This document shows, in pieces, positions 1-7,642 of a stretch of 41,903 bases of DNA (the first letter of the stretch is position 1; the number at the start of each line of letters is the position of its first letter). The stretch is from Phascolarctobacterium sp. GTDB lineage: Bacteria > Bacillota > Negativicutes > Acidaminococcales > Acidaminococcaceae. The DNA is taken from assembly GCA_004558595.1 (NCBI GenBank), contig SFCN01000011.1, positions 1 to 41,903 of the forward strand, in the 5' to 3' direction. Both the position numbers and the translations under genes were made by a program. Below the pieces are notes generated by a model that saw only the letters and a program-made list of their open reading frames with translations, searched no databases and was not told the DNA's origin.

Positions 1-101
1 TCTTTTTTTATGCCCTAAAACACCTCAGCATCAGCTGACCAAATTCGCTCCTTCAAGCATCCTTATTTATAAAATAGCTGGTACTGATTTAAATCTGGAT
101 A

Positions 102-131
102 TTGTTATTAACCGAATAAGTGTAGTATAAT
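102..131 (+). promoter_or_regulatory. Promoter of the DUF1638-EamA pair
   Basis: A TTGTTA -35 box (102-107) and a perfect TATAAT -10 box (126-131) are separated by 18 bases. It sits about 40 bases upstream of the preferred start at 172. Assigned from consensus match and position only. Confidence 0.6.
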
Positions 132-171
132 TAGGACTGTCGAAAAAATGTATGGATTTGGAGCTGACAAA

Positions 172-843
172 ATGAGTAAAAGAGTAATCTATTCTTGCAT
201 AACCCTGCAAAAAGAATTAGAGAATACTATTAAAAAAGTAGGCTTTGAGGGGGAGGTGCATTATCTTAACGTGGCACTGCACAGCGACCCGCAAAAGATG
301 CACGCGACCTTGCAAGGCCTTATCGATAAAAATACGGAAGCCGATGAGATTATTATTTGCGTTTCCGGCTGTGGCAAGGCTACCTGTGATTTGCAGGCTA
401 CAACCTGCCCCATCGCCGTGCCTAGGACCATGGATTGCATTGATGTTCTCTTGACTGGCTCCGGCATTAAGCGTCCTGATGGAGCGATTTTTATTACCAA
501 AAGCTGGATGAAGTTTATGCAAAACTCCACCATTGACTATGGCAAGCTGGTTAAGGAGCGTGGTCAGGCCGAGGCAGAGGCTACGCTTAAGCAATTGTAT
601 AAGGGCTTTACCGATTTTTATATTATCGACACGGGAACCTATGACTTGGCAGAGGTGGAAGCTTATATTATGCCCTTGGTGAAGCTGTTGGACGGAACGC
701 TGACCCGTCTGCCTGGGCCATACAAGGTGTTGGAAAAGCTGGTGTCGGGCAATTATGACGCTAGTGTGATCGTTGTTCCACAGGGCGGAACCTTGAGCAT
801 TCATGAATTTGATGGACTAAGACCCTGCACTATCAAAAAGTAG
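172..843 (+). CDS. DUF1638 domain protein
   Basis: A protein of about 223 residues recognised as DUF1638 by its central block: a hydrophobic strand, then a SGCGKATCDLQA segment, then AVPRTMDCIDVLL (the family's conserved PR..DCI..LL motif). DUF1638 proteins are often found near corrinoid and methyltransferase genes, but their biochemical role is not established; conserved cysteines suggest metal or cofactor binding (inference). An upstream ATG at 148 is open, but ATG 172 has a GGAG eight bases before it and is preferred. No signal peptide or membrane segment is seen. The EamA permease gene follows 50 bases later without a clear terminator, so the two are probably co-transcribed. The link to B12/methyl chemistry is suggestive given metH and metF 27 kb away, but is not local evidence. 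Confidence 0.8.
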   Translation: MSKRVIYSCITLQKELENTIKKVGFEGEVHYLNVALHSDPQKMHATLQGLIDKNTEADEIIICVSGCGKATCDLQATTCPIAVPRTMDCIDVLLTGSGIKRPDGAIFITKSWMKFMQNSTIDYGKLVKERGQAEAEATLKQLYKGFTDFYIIDTGTYDLAEVEAYIMPLVKLLDGTLTRLPGPYKVLEKLVSGNYDASVIVVPQGGTLSIHEFDGLRPCTIKK

Positions 844-893
844 AATGGAGAAAGTCTCCCTTCTGCTCAGTCTGAACAAATAGAGGAGCCGGT

Positions 894-1766
894 ATGTTAA
901 AAGGAATTATGCTCATTGTCATGGCAGCGGCCTGCTGGGGACTGGGCGGCGTAGCCGGACAATATCTTTTTCAATACCATCAGGTGGACGCAGTATGGCT
1001 AGTAATGGTGCGGCAAATCGTGGCAGGCGGAATGTTTTTACTCTATACCGCCGCTGTGCTTAAAGAAAACATCTTCACCATTCTGCGTCAGCATTTTCTA
1101 GGGCTGCTGTGCTTTTCCTTCGTAGGTATTCTAGGAGCGCAGCTTGGCTTTTACTACACCATTTCCCTGTGCAATGCGGCTACAGCCACAGTTTTGCAAT
1201 ATAGCGCGCCGATTTGGGTTATGGTTTACATAAGCTGCAAGCACCGTGCGTGGCCGGACGGACGGGAGCTGGTGGGCATTTTTGGGGCTATAGTGGGTGT
1301 GTTTCTCATTGCGACCCACGGCAGCTTAACTAGCTTAGCCCTGTCTCCGGCTGCCATCACCATTGGTCTCTTATCCGCTATTTCTTACGCCTTTTACAGT
1401 ATTCAGCCGGTGGAACTGTTAAAGCATTACCCTGCCACGGTGATTATAGGTTGGGGACAGCTGCTCAGTGGCTTGGCCCTCATTGCGGTGCGAAATCCCT
1501 TCGTGCCAGCAGGCAGCTGGAATATGCATGCCTATCTAGCCATGGGCTATCTTATTGTAGGCGCCACCATCGCCAGCTATGCCTTGTATCTCGCAGGCCT
1601 TAAAATCGTGGGCTCCACCAAGGCCAGCCTTATTTCCTGCGCCGAGCCCTTGGCATCCATCATCGCAGTGGTGGCGCTATTGGATACGCAGCTGCTGCTG
1701 CCCGACTACATCGGCATGGCCTGCATTATCTTTACAGTATTACTTTTATCCCTGCCTAAAAAATAG
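894..1766 (+). CDS. EamA family (DMT superfamily) permease
   Basis: A 290-residue, very hydrophobic protein with about ten predicted transmembrane helices arranged as two EamA repeats. The N-terminal repeat begins with AACWGLGGVAGQYLF, and the second repeat ends in the typical CAEPLASIIAVVALLD segment followed by a last helix. Such proteins are inner-membrane exporters or importers of metabolites (amino acids, nucleotides, drugs); the substrate cannot be told from sequence. Start ATG 894 follows GAGGAG by five bases. It lies 50 bases after the DUF1638 gene; a small GGAGA/TCTCC hairpin lies in that gap but has no T-run, so it is not a terminator. The function of the pair is unknown. Confidence 0.88.
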   Translation: MLKGIMLIVMAAACWGLGGVAGQYLFQYHQVDAVWLVMVRQIVAGGMFLLYTAAVLKENIFTILRQHFLGLLCFSFVGILGAQLGFYYTISLCNAATATVLQYSAPIWVMVYISCKHRAWPDGRELVGIFGAIVGVFLIATHGSLTSLALSPAAITIGLLSAISYAFYSIQPVELLKHYPATVIIGWGQLLSGLALIAVRNPFVPAGSWNMHAYLAMGYLIVGATIASYALYLAGLKIVGSTKASLISCAEPLASIIAVVALLDTQLLLPDYIGMACIIFTVLLLSLPKK

Positions 1767-1862
1767 AGGGACATAATAAAAAAGCTCATTTTTTTACTAT
1801 GAACAGCCCTAGTCAAGCAATAACTTGCCTTCGTAAAATAAAAAAAACCTCAGCTGACCTGC

Positions 1863-1891
1863 TTGATTATTTCCTTTTTAAAGCGCATAAT
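1863..1891 (+). promoter_or_regulatory. Promoter of the NagD-like gene
   Basis: TTGATT (1863-1868), a 17-base spacer and CATAAT (1886-1891) lie 30 bases upstream of the ATG at 1921. The rest of the 1767-1920 gap is A/T-rich, with no convincing hairpin terminator for the EamA gene. Confidence 0.55.
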
Positions 1892-1920
1892 AGAGCTAAA
1901 GAAGTGATGGAGGTAGCGAC

Positions 1921-2721
1921 ATGTATAAGGTAAATGAAGAATTACTGGAAGAATTGCGTAATAAACAGGGCTATATTAGTGATATGGATGGCGTTATCTA
2001 TCATGGCAACTGTATCCTGCCCGGCGTGAAGGAGTTCGTGGATTGGCTCTATAAAGAGGATAAGCCCTTTCTGTTTTTGACCAATTCCAGCGAGCGCAGC
2101 CCCAGGGAGCTGCGTCAAAAGCTGTCCCGTATGGGGCTGGACGTGGACGAAAGTCATTTTTATACTAGCGCCTTGGCCACTGCCAAGTTTTTAGCAGAGC
2201 AGGCCCCTGGCTGTAGCGCCTATGTTATCGGCGCGCCCGGCCTAGTCAATGCCCTTTACGATGTGGGCGTTACGATGAATGATGTTAATCCCGACTATGT
2301 GGTGGTGGGTGAAACTGATTCTTATAATTACAATATGATTATCAAGGCCGTGCAGTTAATTAACAAGGGCGCACGTCTTGTAGGAACTAATCCGGATATG
2401 ACGGGCCCCTCGGAAATGGGGATTATCCCGGCATGTCAGGCCCTTGTGGCGCCTATTTCCTTGGCTACGGGTAAAACTCCCTATTATGTGGGCAAGCCCA
2501 ATCCGCTCATGATGCGCACGGGCTTAAAAATGCTCAACGTTCACTCTGCCGATGCAGTGATGATTGGCGACAGAATGGACACGGATATTGTGGCAGGCAT
2601 GGAAAGCGGCCTCATGACAGCCCTAGTCTTAAGCGGCGTCTCTACTTTGGACAATATCAATGTTTTCTCTTATAGACCCTCCATTATTCTCAATGGTGTG
2701 GGTGATATCGCACGCAAATAG
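1921..2721 (+). CDS. NagD-like HAD-IIA phosphatase
   Basis: A 266-residue cytosolic HAD-superfamily hydrolase of subfamily IIA (NagD/AraL/PGP type). Motif I is ISDMDGVIYHGN with nucleophile and acid/base aspartates at residues 21 and 23; motif II is FLTNSS; the C2 cap lies in the middle; motif III/IV is YYVGKPNPLM followed by MIGDRMDTDIVAG. These enzymes hydrolyse small phosphorylated metabolites such as sugar phosphates, nucleotides or p-nitrophenyl phosphate; the true substrate is unknown. Length is normal for the family (250-270). Start ATG 1921 has GGAGG nine bases upstream. It has its own promoter and a strong terminator, so it is monocistronic. Confidence 0.88.
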   Translation: MYKVNEELLEELRNKQGYISDMDGVIYHGNCILPGVKEFVDWLYKEDKPFLFLTNSSERSPRELRQKLSRMGLDVDESHFYTSALATAKFLAEQAPGCSAYVIGAPGLVNALYDVGVTMNDVNPDYVVVGETDSYNYNMIIKAVQLINKGARLVGTNPDMTGPSEMGIIPACQALVAPISLATGKTPYYVGKPNPLMMRTGLKMLNVHSADAVMIGDRMDTDIVAGMESGLMTALVLSGVSTLDNINVFSYRPSIILNGVGDIARK

Positions 2722-2735
2722 CATAGAAAAAGCAC

Positions 2736-2790
2736 AAACTTCGGCAAAAACAACAGCGCGATGCTGTTTCTGCCGAAGTTTTTGTTTTTT
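2736..2790 (+). terminator. Intrinsic terminator after the NagD-like gene
   Basis: Long hairpin: AAACTTCGGCA (2736-2746) pairs with TGCCGAAGTTT (2771-2781), with an inner ACAGC/GCTGT stem, followed by TTTGTTTTTT. Confidence 0.88.
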
Positions 2791-2807
2791 GGAAAAAAAC
2801 AAGCGTA

Positions 2808-2836
2808 TTATCTTTTAAGCTGCTTTCTGCTATAAT
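2808..2836 (+). promoter_or_regulatory. Promoter of the 2860 gene
   Basis: TTATCT (2808-2813), 17-base spacer, perfect TATAAT (2831-2836), 24 bases before the ATG at 2860. The -35 box is weak (3/6). Confidence 0.55.
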
Positions 2837-2859
2837 ATATTACATAGGAGGAAGCAGGT

Positions 2860-4101
2860 ATGAATATTTTTGCTTGGATTAATGAGCTTTTAGGCACGGA
2901 AAACGCCGAGGGCATTATCGCTATCTCCGCGCTGCTGGCGTGGATGCTGCCCAAGCTGCTCTATTTTTGTGTCAAGTTTATTTTTAATACACTGCTGTTT
3001 TTGGCCAATGTTTTTAGCAGGGACAAGCTGGAGCTGTGGCTGAAAAATAAAATTAATTATTTTCTCTCCAGTCTGGCCCACGGGGCCAAAGTCTCGGATA
3101 TTCCCCGCTGGCTCAATAAGGACCAGCTGGCCCTGCGAGAGGTTCACTGGCAGCGAGCAGGCCTTGTGGTAGATGTGCCTTCGGTTATCGTTACCATTAA
3201 TCTGCCCAGCTTTGGCTATAGCGTTTTTAAGCTTAGGCTGCGTTATCTTTTTAATCAAGCGGAATTTATGAGCCAGCTGGACATTCTGCTACACAATTCC
3301 GTGCGGGAAATAAGAGTGCAGGAGCCTGCCATAACCTATGTCCACCGGCATCTGCGCTTGCTCACAGGCAATATGCCCCAGGGCACGGCAGAGGAAAAGA
3401 AGGAAACTATTATAAATTTGCTCCAGGAGGCAGTGGACTACCATTTACATATTCTGGTGGAGCATGGCAGTCTACAGCTTAAGCTCTTTAACGAGCTATT
3501 TGTAGTGCAAAATATTAATTTTGATTTGTATAATCGGGCCGCTAGTTTAAACGCTGATAAAAAGGATTTCCTGTTTACAGCCATGCTGACGGGTATTTAT
3601 GAGGGGGCCAATATTAGTCTCTGCAATAAGCTCAATAGTCTGACGGAATACCAGCTGGCCATTAATAAGCTGACCATTACTCCCGGACTGTGGCGAGCCA
3701 TTAAAGAGCGCTGTAGTCATTTGGAGCAGCTAGAATTCGCCGAGGGTCAAGCCGTAGGAGTGCTGCGAGATATACGCGTGGAGTTTAAAACCGGGGCAGG
3801 AGCTCAGATTACGGGCCTTGAGGGCGAATACCGTATTATGAAGCCCACCATTAAGGCTTGGCGTAGCTTCGAGATTCCTAATAGCCTGGAGGGCGTGCTG
3901 GCTTGGGATGAGAAAGGACTGGCGCTGCCGGATAATTTCCTCGTCTTTAAAAATGGTCTGCGCCTACGCATTCCCTGTGAATGGCAGGACGGCAAGCTGA
4001 AAATGAACTTCCCCACCTTGGACCAGCTTAAGGAAAAATACATGGGCATCGTCAAGCAGGCCAAGGAGACTGCCAAAGAATATTTTGGGCGGCTGTGGTA
4101 A
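2860..4101 (+). CDS. Membrane-anchored protein of unknown function, AsmA/TamB-like in character
   Basis: A 413-residue protein I do not recognise as a named family. It has an N-terminal hydrophobic helix (about residues 18-50), a short basic stretch, then a strand-rich body. The segment around residues 85-160 alternates hydrophobic residues and has the flavour of AsmA/TamB/YhdP N-terminal modules (REVHWQRAGLVVDVPSVIV, then VREIRVQEPAITYV), so an envelope protein extending from the inner membrane is a reasonable guess for a diderm Firmicute; this is inference. The C-terminal half is mixed alpha/beta and ends in a lysine-rich amphipathic helix. Start ATG 2860 has GGAGGAAG about seven bases upstream. 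It has its own promoter; no terminator is obvious before the dehydrogenase 109 bases downstream. Confidence 0.7.
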   Translation: MNIFAWINELLGTENAEGIIAISALLAWMLPKLLYFCVKFIFNTLLFLANVFSRDKLELWLKNKINYFLSSLAHGAKVSDIPRWLNKDQLALREVHWQRAGLVVDVPSVIVTINLPSFGYSVFKLRLRYLFNQAEFMSQLDILLHNSVREIRVQEPAITYVHRHLRLLTGNMPQGTAEEKKETIINLLQEAVDYHLHILVEHGSLQLKLFNELFVVQNINFDLYNRAASLNADKKDFLFTAMLTGIYEGANISLCNKLNSLTEYQLAINKLTITPGLWRAIKERCSHLEQLEFAEGQAVGVLRDIRVEFKTGAGAQITGLEGEYRIMKPTIKAWRSFEIPNSLEGVLAWDEKGLALPDNFLVFKNGLRLRIPCEWQDGKLKMNFPTLDQLKEKYMGIVKQAKETAKEYFGRLW

Positions 4102-4210
4102 AATTTTAGTCTAGCAAGCGGCAAGCATAACACATACCCTAGCTTTTGTGATACAATATAGTAAAATACAAGCACTGTCCGTAAGTATATATTAGAGGGA
4201 GGAATATTTA

Positions 4211-5326
4211 ATGATTAACACTACAAGCTACACCGTGACCCTGTCATCCTATTCCATTGGCGCCGATGCCTACAAGCAAATTCCCCACGCAGCACGCTTT
4301 TTAGGCAAAAAGGTAGCTGTTATCGGTGGCAAAACAGCCCTTGCCAAGGCTAAGGATGCTATTATCGAGGGTGTAGCAGGCTCCGACATTAAAATCCTAG
4401 ACTTTATCTGGTATGGGGGCGAATGCACTCACGAAAACAGCCATATGCTTATGGATTTGCCCGCTGTGCAGGAGGCGGATATCCTCTTTGCTGTGGGCGG
4501 CGGTCGTGCTATCGACACTGTAAAATACGCGGCTCATCTCATGGATAAGCCTCTTTTTACCTTCCCCACTGTGGGCTCCAACTGCGCTGCCTTTTCCGCC
4601 CAAGCCATTATGTACTATCCCGGCGGCAGCTATCGTGGCAATTTCCCCACTAAGCCCTGCAATCATTGCTTCATTAACTCCGCCATTATCGCCGATTCTC
4701 CTGAACCGCTTTTCTGGGCCGGTATCGGCGACGCTCTTTCCAAGGAGTTCGAGGTAGTATTCGCTTCTCAGGACGATCAGCTCTTCCATACCACCTTGCT
4801 GGGCCAACAAATCAGTCGCGTTTGTACCGCTCCCATTTTGGACAATGGCAAAAAGGCCTTGGAGGACTTTAGAGCTCACCGCAACAGCTTCGAGCTGATT
4901 CAGGTTATTTTGGACATCATCATTTCCACAGGTCTGGCCTCCAATCTGACCACCACTGAGGATAATGCATATTATTACAATAGCATGCTGGCTCACTGCG
5001 TATACTATGGCTCCACCGTTACCAAGAAGGGTCACAACCATCTCCACGGCGAGGTAGTGGCGCTGGGTACTCTGGTACAGGTCGCTTATGCCGGCGATAT
5101 GGAGATGGTGAAGCGTTTAATGGACTTCAACTATTCCATCGGCCTGCCCATCTGCTTCGATGATGTGGAAATCGAGGAGGATGAATTCGAGACCATGTAT
5201 GAAAAATTCAAGACCTCCGCTGGCTGGAAGCATAAGCCTAAATGCGTGAATAAGGAGCGCTTCTTCGAAGTTATGAAGGAGGTTAACGCTTTGGGTCGCG
5301 CCTATAGGGCCCAAAAGGCTCAATAA
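4211..5326 (+). CDS. Iron-containing alcohol/glycerol dehydrogenase family oxidoreductase
   Basis: A 371-residue NAD-dependent group III metal dehydrogenase of the glycerol-dehydrogenase branch. Seen: the nucleotide loop FAVGGGRAIDTVKYAA (about residues 94-109), the FPTVGSNCAAFS strand-loop, the first metal aspartate in GIGDALSKEFE, and metal histidines in the CVYYGS...HNHLHGEVVALG region. Members oxidise glycerol or related alcohols, or reduce carbonyls, in the cytosol; the substrate is not determined here, and the LHGE.VALG signature fits both glycerol dehydrogenase and related butanol/1-alcohol forms. Start ATG 4211 follows GAGGGAGGAA. No obvious terminator before the tRNA promoter. Confidence 0.85.
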   Translation: MINTTSYTVTLSSYSIGADAYKQIPHAARFLGKKVAVIGGKTALAKAKDAIIEGVAGSDIKILDFIWYGGECTHENSHMLMDLPAVQEADILFAVGGGRAIDTVKYAAHLMDKPLFTFPTVGSNCAAFSAQAIMYYPGGSYRGNFPTKPCNHCFINSAIIADSPEPLFWAGIGDALSKEFEVVFASQDDQLFHTTLLGQQISRVCTAPILDNGKKALEDFRAHRNSFELIQVILDIIISTGLASNLTTTEDNAYYYNSMLAHCVYYGSTVTKKGHNHLHGEVVALGTLVQVAYAGDMEMVKRLMDFNYSIGLPICFDDVEIEEDEFETMYEKFKTSAGWKHKPKCVNKERFFEVMKEVNALGRAYRAQKAQ

Positions 5327-5381
5327 GCTTTACTAAGCCCCAAAGATTAGGCCATCCTTGGGAAATTATTACAAAAAGCTG

Positions 5382-5410
5382 TTGACAGCAAGCAGCCATT
5401 GTGGTAATAT
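5382..5410 (+). promoter_or_regulatory. Promoter of tRNA-Leu(CAG)
   Basis: Perfect TTGACA (5382-5387), 17-base spacer, TAATAT (5405-5410); the mature tRNA starts 27 bases downstream. Confidence 0.85.
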
Positions 5411-5436
5411 ATATTCGTTGCTGATGCAGCAATAAC

Positions 5437-5522
5437 GCGGTAGTGGCGGAACGGCAGACGCGCTAGCCTCAGGAGCTAGTGGGGGCAACCCCGTGGAGGT
5501 TCAAATCCTCTCTACCGCACCA
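5437..5522 (+). tRNA. tRNA-Leu(CAG)
   Basis: Acceptor GCGGTAG (5437-5443) pairs with CTACCGC (5512-5518), discriminator A, encoded CCA. The anticodon arm CTAGC-CTCAGGA-GCTAG gives anticodon CAG. The long variable arm (class II) and a TTCAAATC T-loop are present. An intrinsic terminator follows directly, so it is a single-tRNA unit. Confidence 0.95.
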
Positions 5523-5534
5523 TATGGAAAAACG

Positions 5535-5570
5535 AGACCTAAGAGTTCGCTCTTAGGTCTTTTTGTTTTG
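5535..5570 (+). terminator. Intrinsic terminator after tRNA-Leu(CAG)
   Basis: AGACCTAAGAG (5535-5545), TTCG loop, CTCTTAGGTCT (5550-5560), then TTTTGTTTT. Confidence 0.92.
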
Positions 5571-5647
5571 GCAGGGCTTGCAATGCGGTGGGACTTATGT
5601 GAAAATATAAGGTGAGATCGCAAGAACGGAACAAAGGGGTGTAGAAT

Positions 5648-6232
5648 ATGTTAGCTAGGGAGCTGAAGGCCGGTGCGGCAGTGCTGGCTGGCTTTTTTAT
5701 CCTGGGGGCCGTGGCTGGTGGCTGTTACGCCTTGGTCAGTGCCCAGAGCATGAAGACCAATAAATATAACACCGCCCAGCTGACCCAAAATCTGCAGTAC
5801 GCCGAGGTGCAGGCCGGGCGGCTGCAGTGCGTGGTGCTGGAGGATAAGGCGGAGCTGTATAATCTGCCCTCAGGACTTACGGGCAAGGTCATTGAGCGCA
5901 TGTCCAAAGGGATACGGGTTGATTATTTGGAGACTGTTTCCAGTCAGGACAAGGACGATAGCTTCGCCATTACCACCATAGAGCTACAGTTCCAACGCTT
6001 TTGGGGACCCCGTCACATTATTCCTGAGGGCACGCAGGTGCAAATTCTACGCATGGACAGGGGCAGTGGGGAGGTTAAGGGTCGCGTCTTTGTGGACGGA
6101 AAATATTATGACAAGGATTTTGAGAACCAGTATTTACGCTTCCCCTATGTAGGCCAATGGAAAAAGGTGGAGTTTCAGGGTAAACCAGGCTTCATGAAAT
6201 ATGAGACTCTTTCGGAAAGTAAGCTAATGTGA
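5648..6232 (+). CDS. Membrane-anchored hypothetical protein with possible SH3-like domain
   Basis: A 194-residue protein not assigned to a family. Residues about 9-32 form a hydrophobic anchor (AAVLAGFFILGAVAGGCYAL), leaving a soluble part outside the cytoplasm. The cysteine at the end of this helix is not in a good lipobox, so a lipoprotein is unlikely. The stretch LQCVVLEDKAELYNLPS followed by GKVIERMSKGIRVDYLE has the spacing of bacterial SH3 (SH3b) repeats, which often bind cell-wall peptides; this is inference from pattern only. Start ATG 5648 has AAAGGGG about eight bases upstream. The next gene starts eight bases after its stop and has the same design, so the two likely form an operon and possibly a complex. 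Confidence 0.7.
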   Translation: MLARELKAGAAVLAGFFILGAVAGGCYALVSAQSMKTNKYNTAQLTQNLQYAEVQAGRLQCVVLEDKAELYNLPSGLTGKVIERMSKGIRVDYLETVSSQDKDDSFAITTIELQFQRFWGPRHIIPEGTQVQILRMDRGSGEVKGRVFVDGKYYDKDFENQYLRFPYVGQWKKVEFQGKPGFMKYETLSESKLM

Positions 6233-6240
6233 GGTGGGCT

Positions 6241-6735
6241 ATGAGTAGAAGAACATTGCTGATAATTTTAGTTATTCTAGCCACCTTGGCAGGCTTTGTC
6301 ATGGCCAATAATATTTTGGGTACTCGCATTCGCACCATAACCGTGCGGGATGGGGATGCCCTCTATGTGGAGCCCAGCGTCACGGCTATGAGCGCCACTT
6401 CCCTTTTCCAAGTGGGCGAGGAGCTTTTGGTTATGGATAAGCTGGAGCTGCATAAGCCCACGGCTATTAAAATGCTCAAGCCCCTGCTTTTGGAGGACAA
6501 GGAGCATACGAAATACAAGCTGGAGGCTGGGGATGTGTATAAAATCCTGAAGGCTCAGCTGGATAAGCCCGGCTCTCCCTGCATCGTGCAGGTGAAGACT
6601 ACTAAGGGGCTCGTGGTGGAGCTGGAGGTTCCTAAGGAGGCGGCAGCTCCGGTGGACGAGGGCACCTGGCTGCGCTTGCGCAAAAAGGATAACAAGAACG
6701 AGGTGTGGTTGCGCAGTAAGACCCAGTGGTATTAA
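6241..6735 (+). CDS. Membrane-anchored hypothetical protein
   Basis: A 164-residue protein without a recognised family. Residues 5-22 form a signal-anchor or uncleaved signal (LLIILVILATLAGFVMA), followed by a small strand-rich domain (TITVRDGDALYVEPS, then VGEELLVMDKLEL) and a second half ending in WLRLRKKDNKNEVWLRS, again SH3-like in rhythm. GTG 6229 is open in frame, but ATG 6241 has GAGGTG four to five bases upstream and is preferred. It follows the similar 5648 gene at eight bases, so they are probably co-transcribed. The function is unknown; the pairing of two small single-pass proteins suggests an envelope role. Confidence 0.68.
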   Translation: MSRRTLLIILVILATLAGFVMANNILGTRIRTITVRDGDALYVEPSVTAMSATSLFQVGEELLVMDKLELHKPTAIKMLKPLLLEDKEHTKYKLEAGDVYKILKAQLDKPGSPCIVQVKTTKGLVVELEVPKEAAAPVDEGTWLRLRKKDNKNEVWLRSKTQWY

Positions 6736-6736
6736 A

Positions 6737-6798
6737 ACGAACGTCTGCTCCATACCGCGTTTCGCGGTAGGAGTTTAAAACAGTATATTTGCGTTCGT
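6737..6798. other. Intergenic two-tier hairpin
   Basis: ACGAACG (6737-6743) can pair with CGTTCGT (6792-6798), enclosing a perfect TACCGCG-TTT-CGCGGTA hairpin (about 6753-6769). It lies between the 6735 stop and the shared terminator and has no T-run, so it is not itself a terminator. Confidence 0.5.
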
Positions 6799-6820
6799 GA
6801 AAAATACACAAATAAACAAA

Positions 6821-6857
6821 AGTCCCACATTTATCACTATAATGTGGGACTTTTTAT
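6821..6857. terminator. Bidirectional terminator between the 6241 gene and ptuB
   Basis: AGTCCCACAT (6821-6830) pairs with ATGTGGGACT (6842-6851), with T-rich flank on the right and A-rich flank on the left. It can stop the plus-strand hypothetical operon and the minus-strand Septu operon. Confidence 0.85.
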
Positions 6858-6862
6858 TATCT

Positions 6863-7642
6863 TTAGAGTTTGTCGCCACTGGCGGCGATGACCTTTTCCG
6901 CGGCCTCGCCTAGATACCAGCGTATTACAGAAAAGAAGGGTAGGGAGAGACCCTCGTAATCGGGCACAAGGCAGGTTTCCGCCAGCATGGTGAGCACATC
7001 CTCCAGCTGCTCGCCCTGCTCCAGCTCGGCGGCGATATCGTCCTGTAGCTTGTGAATTACCGCTAAACGCATACGCATTAAGCGCGGCGCGTTTAAATTG
7101 AGCTCCTTAATGGTGCGCTCAGCCCTGTTCCAGAGCTTGCGGGGGCAGGTGCTTTGGTCTACCAGCATTTTGCCGGAGTGCTCAACGTAGGCGAAAATGC
7201 GTACCTTCCCGGGGATTTTCAGGGGATTGAGGATGGTGGCCGTAATGGGCTTGCCGCCCTTGGGCACGTCGCAGCTGCGATCGTTCTTCTGCTTGGAATA
7301 GCGCCACTGGGCATCGGGCACCAAGGGCTGGCTACCGCCGTGGCATACACCTAACAGGTTGTGCCAATCTAGATGGTAATTGTGGCCGTATTCCGTGGTG
7401 GCGCTTTTAGGATAAAAATGCTCCACACGGAAATCGTCCACCTCGCCATCCTCCTCCGCCAGCTTGATGCCGATTTCGCAGTAGGCGCACAGTCCATGCT
7501 GGTCCTTGAGAATTTGCTGCTTTACCTCTTGATAGCCGCGACGGGCGCGACGGCGAAAATGCTCCCATGTTTCCCATGGGTAGCGGGTGCGGTAGCGTTG
7601 GAGCCCTTCGGGCTCTTCCTTACATTTATACACACGTTTCAT
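6863..7642 (-). CDS. ptuB: Septu-type HNH endonuclease PtuB
   Basis: A 259-residue HNH-family nuclease of the PtuB/TIGR02646 group (also found as effector in retron systems). The nuclease core lies around residues 45-120: LCAYCEIGIK (zinc/His-Me cysteines), then DDFRVEHFYPKS (catalytic histidine), then LDWHNLLGVCHGGSQ (asparagine and cysteine). The N-terminal RYPWETWEHF segment and a helical C-terminal half are as expected for the family. In Septu the nuclease works with the PtuA ATPase and is thought to cut nucleic acid upon phage infection. Its ATG overlaps the ptuA stop by four bases (7639-7642), which indicates coupled translation. No reverse transcriptase or retron RNA is seen next to it. 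Confidence 0.85.
   Translation of the reverse strand: MKRVYKCKEEPEGLQRYRTRYPWETWEHFRRRARRGYQEVKQQILKDQHGLCAYCEIGIKLAEEDGEVDDFRVEHFYPKSATTEYGHNYHLDWHNLLGVCHGGSQPLVPDAQWRYSKQKNDRSCDVPKGGKPITATILNPLKIPGKVRIFAYVEHSGKMLVDQSTCPRKLWNRAERTIKELNLNAPRLMRMRLAVIHKLQDDIAAELEQGEQLEDVLTMLAETCLVPDYEGLSLPFFSVIRWYLGEAAEKVIAASGDKL

Noticed and set aside
217..804. A 195-residue open frame on the minus strand inside the DUF1638 gene
   Set aside because: No ribosome site, no family resemblance, lies wholly opposite a well-supported gene. The same applies to long opposite-strand frames within galE, ilvB, dapL and dapF.
1767..1862. Small gene or RNA in the gap after the EamA gene
   Set aside because: Only A/T-rich sequence with no frame, hairpin or conserved motif that I can support.
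19..1870. Shared CCTCAG...CAGCTGACC words at about 26-40 and 1850-1860
   Set aside because: The match is short and the flanks differ; too little to call a repeat.
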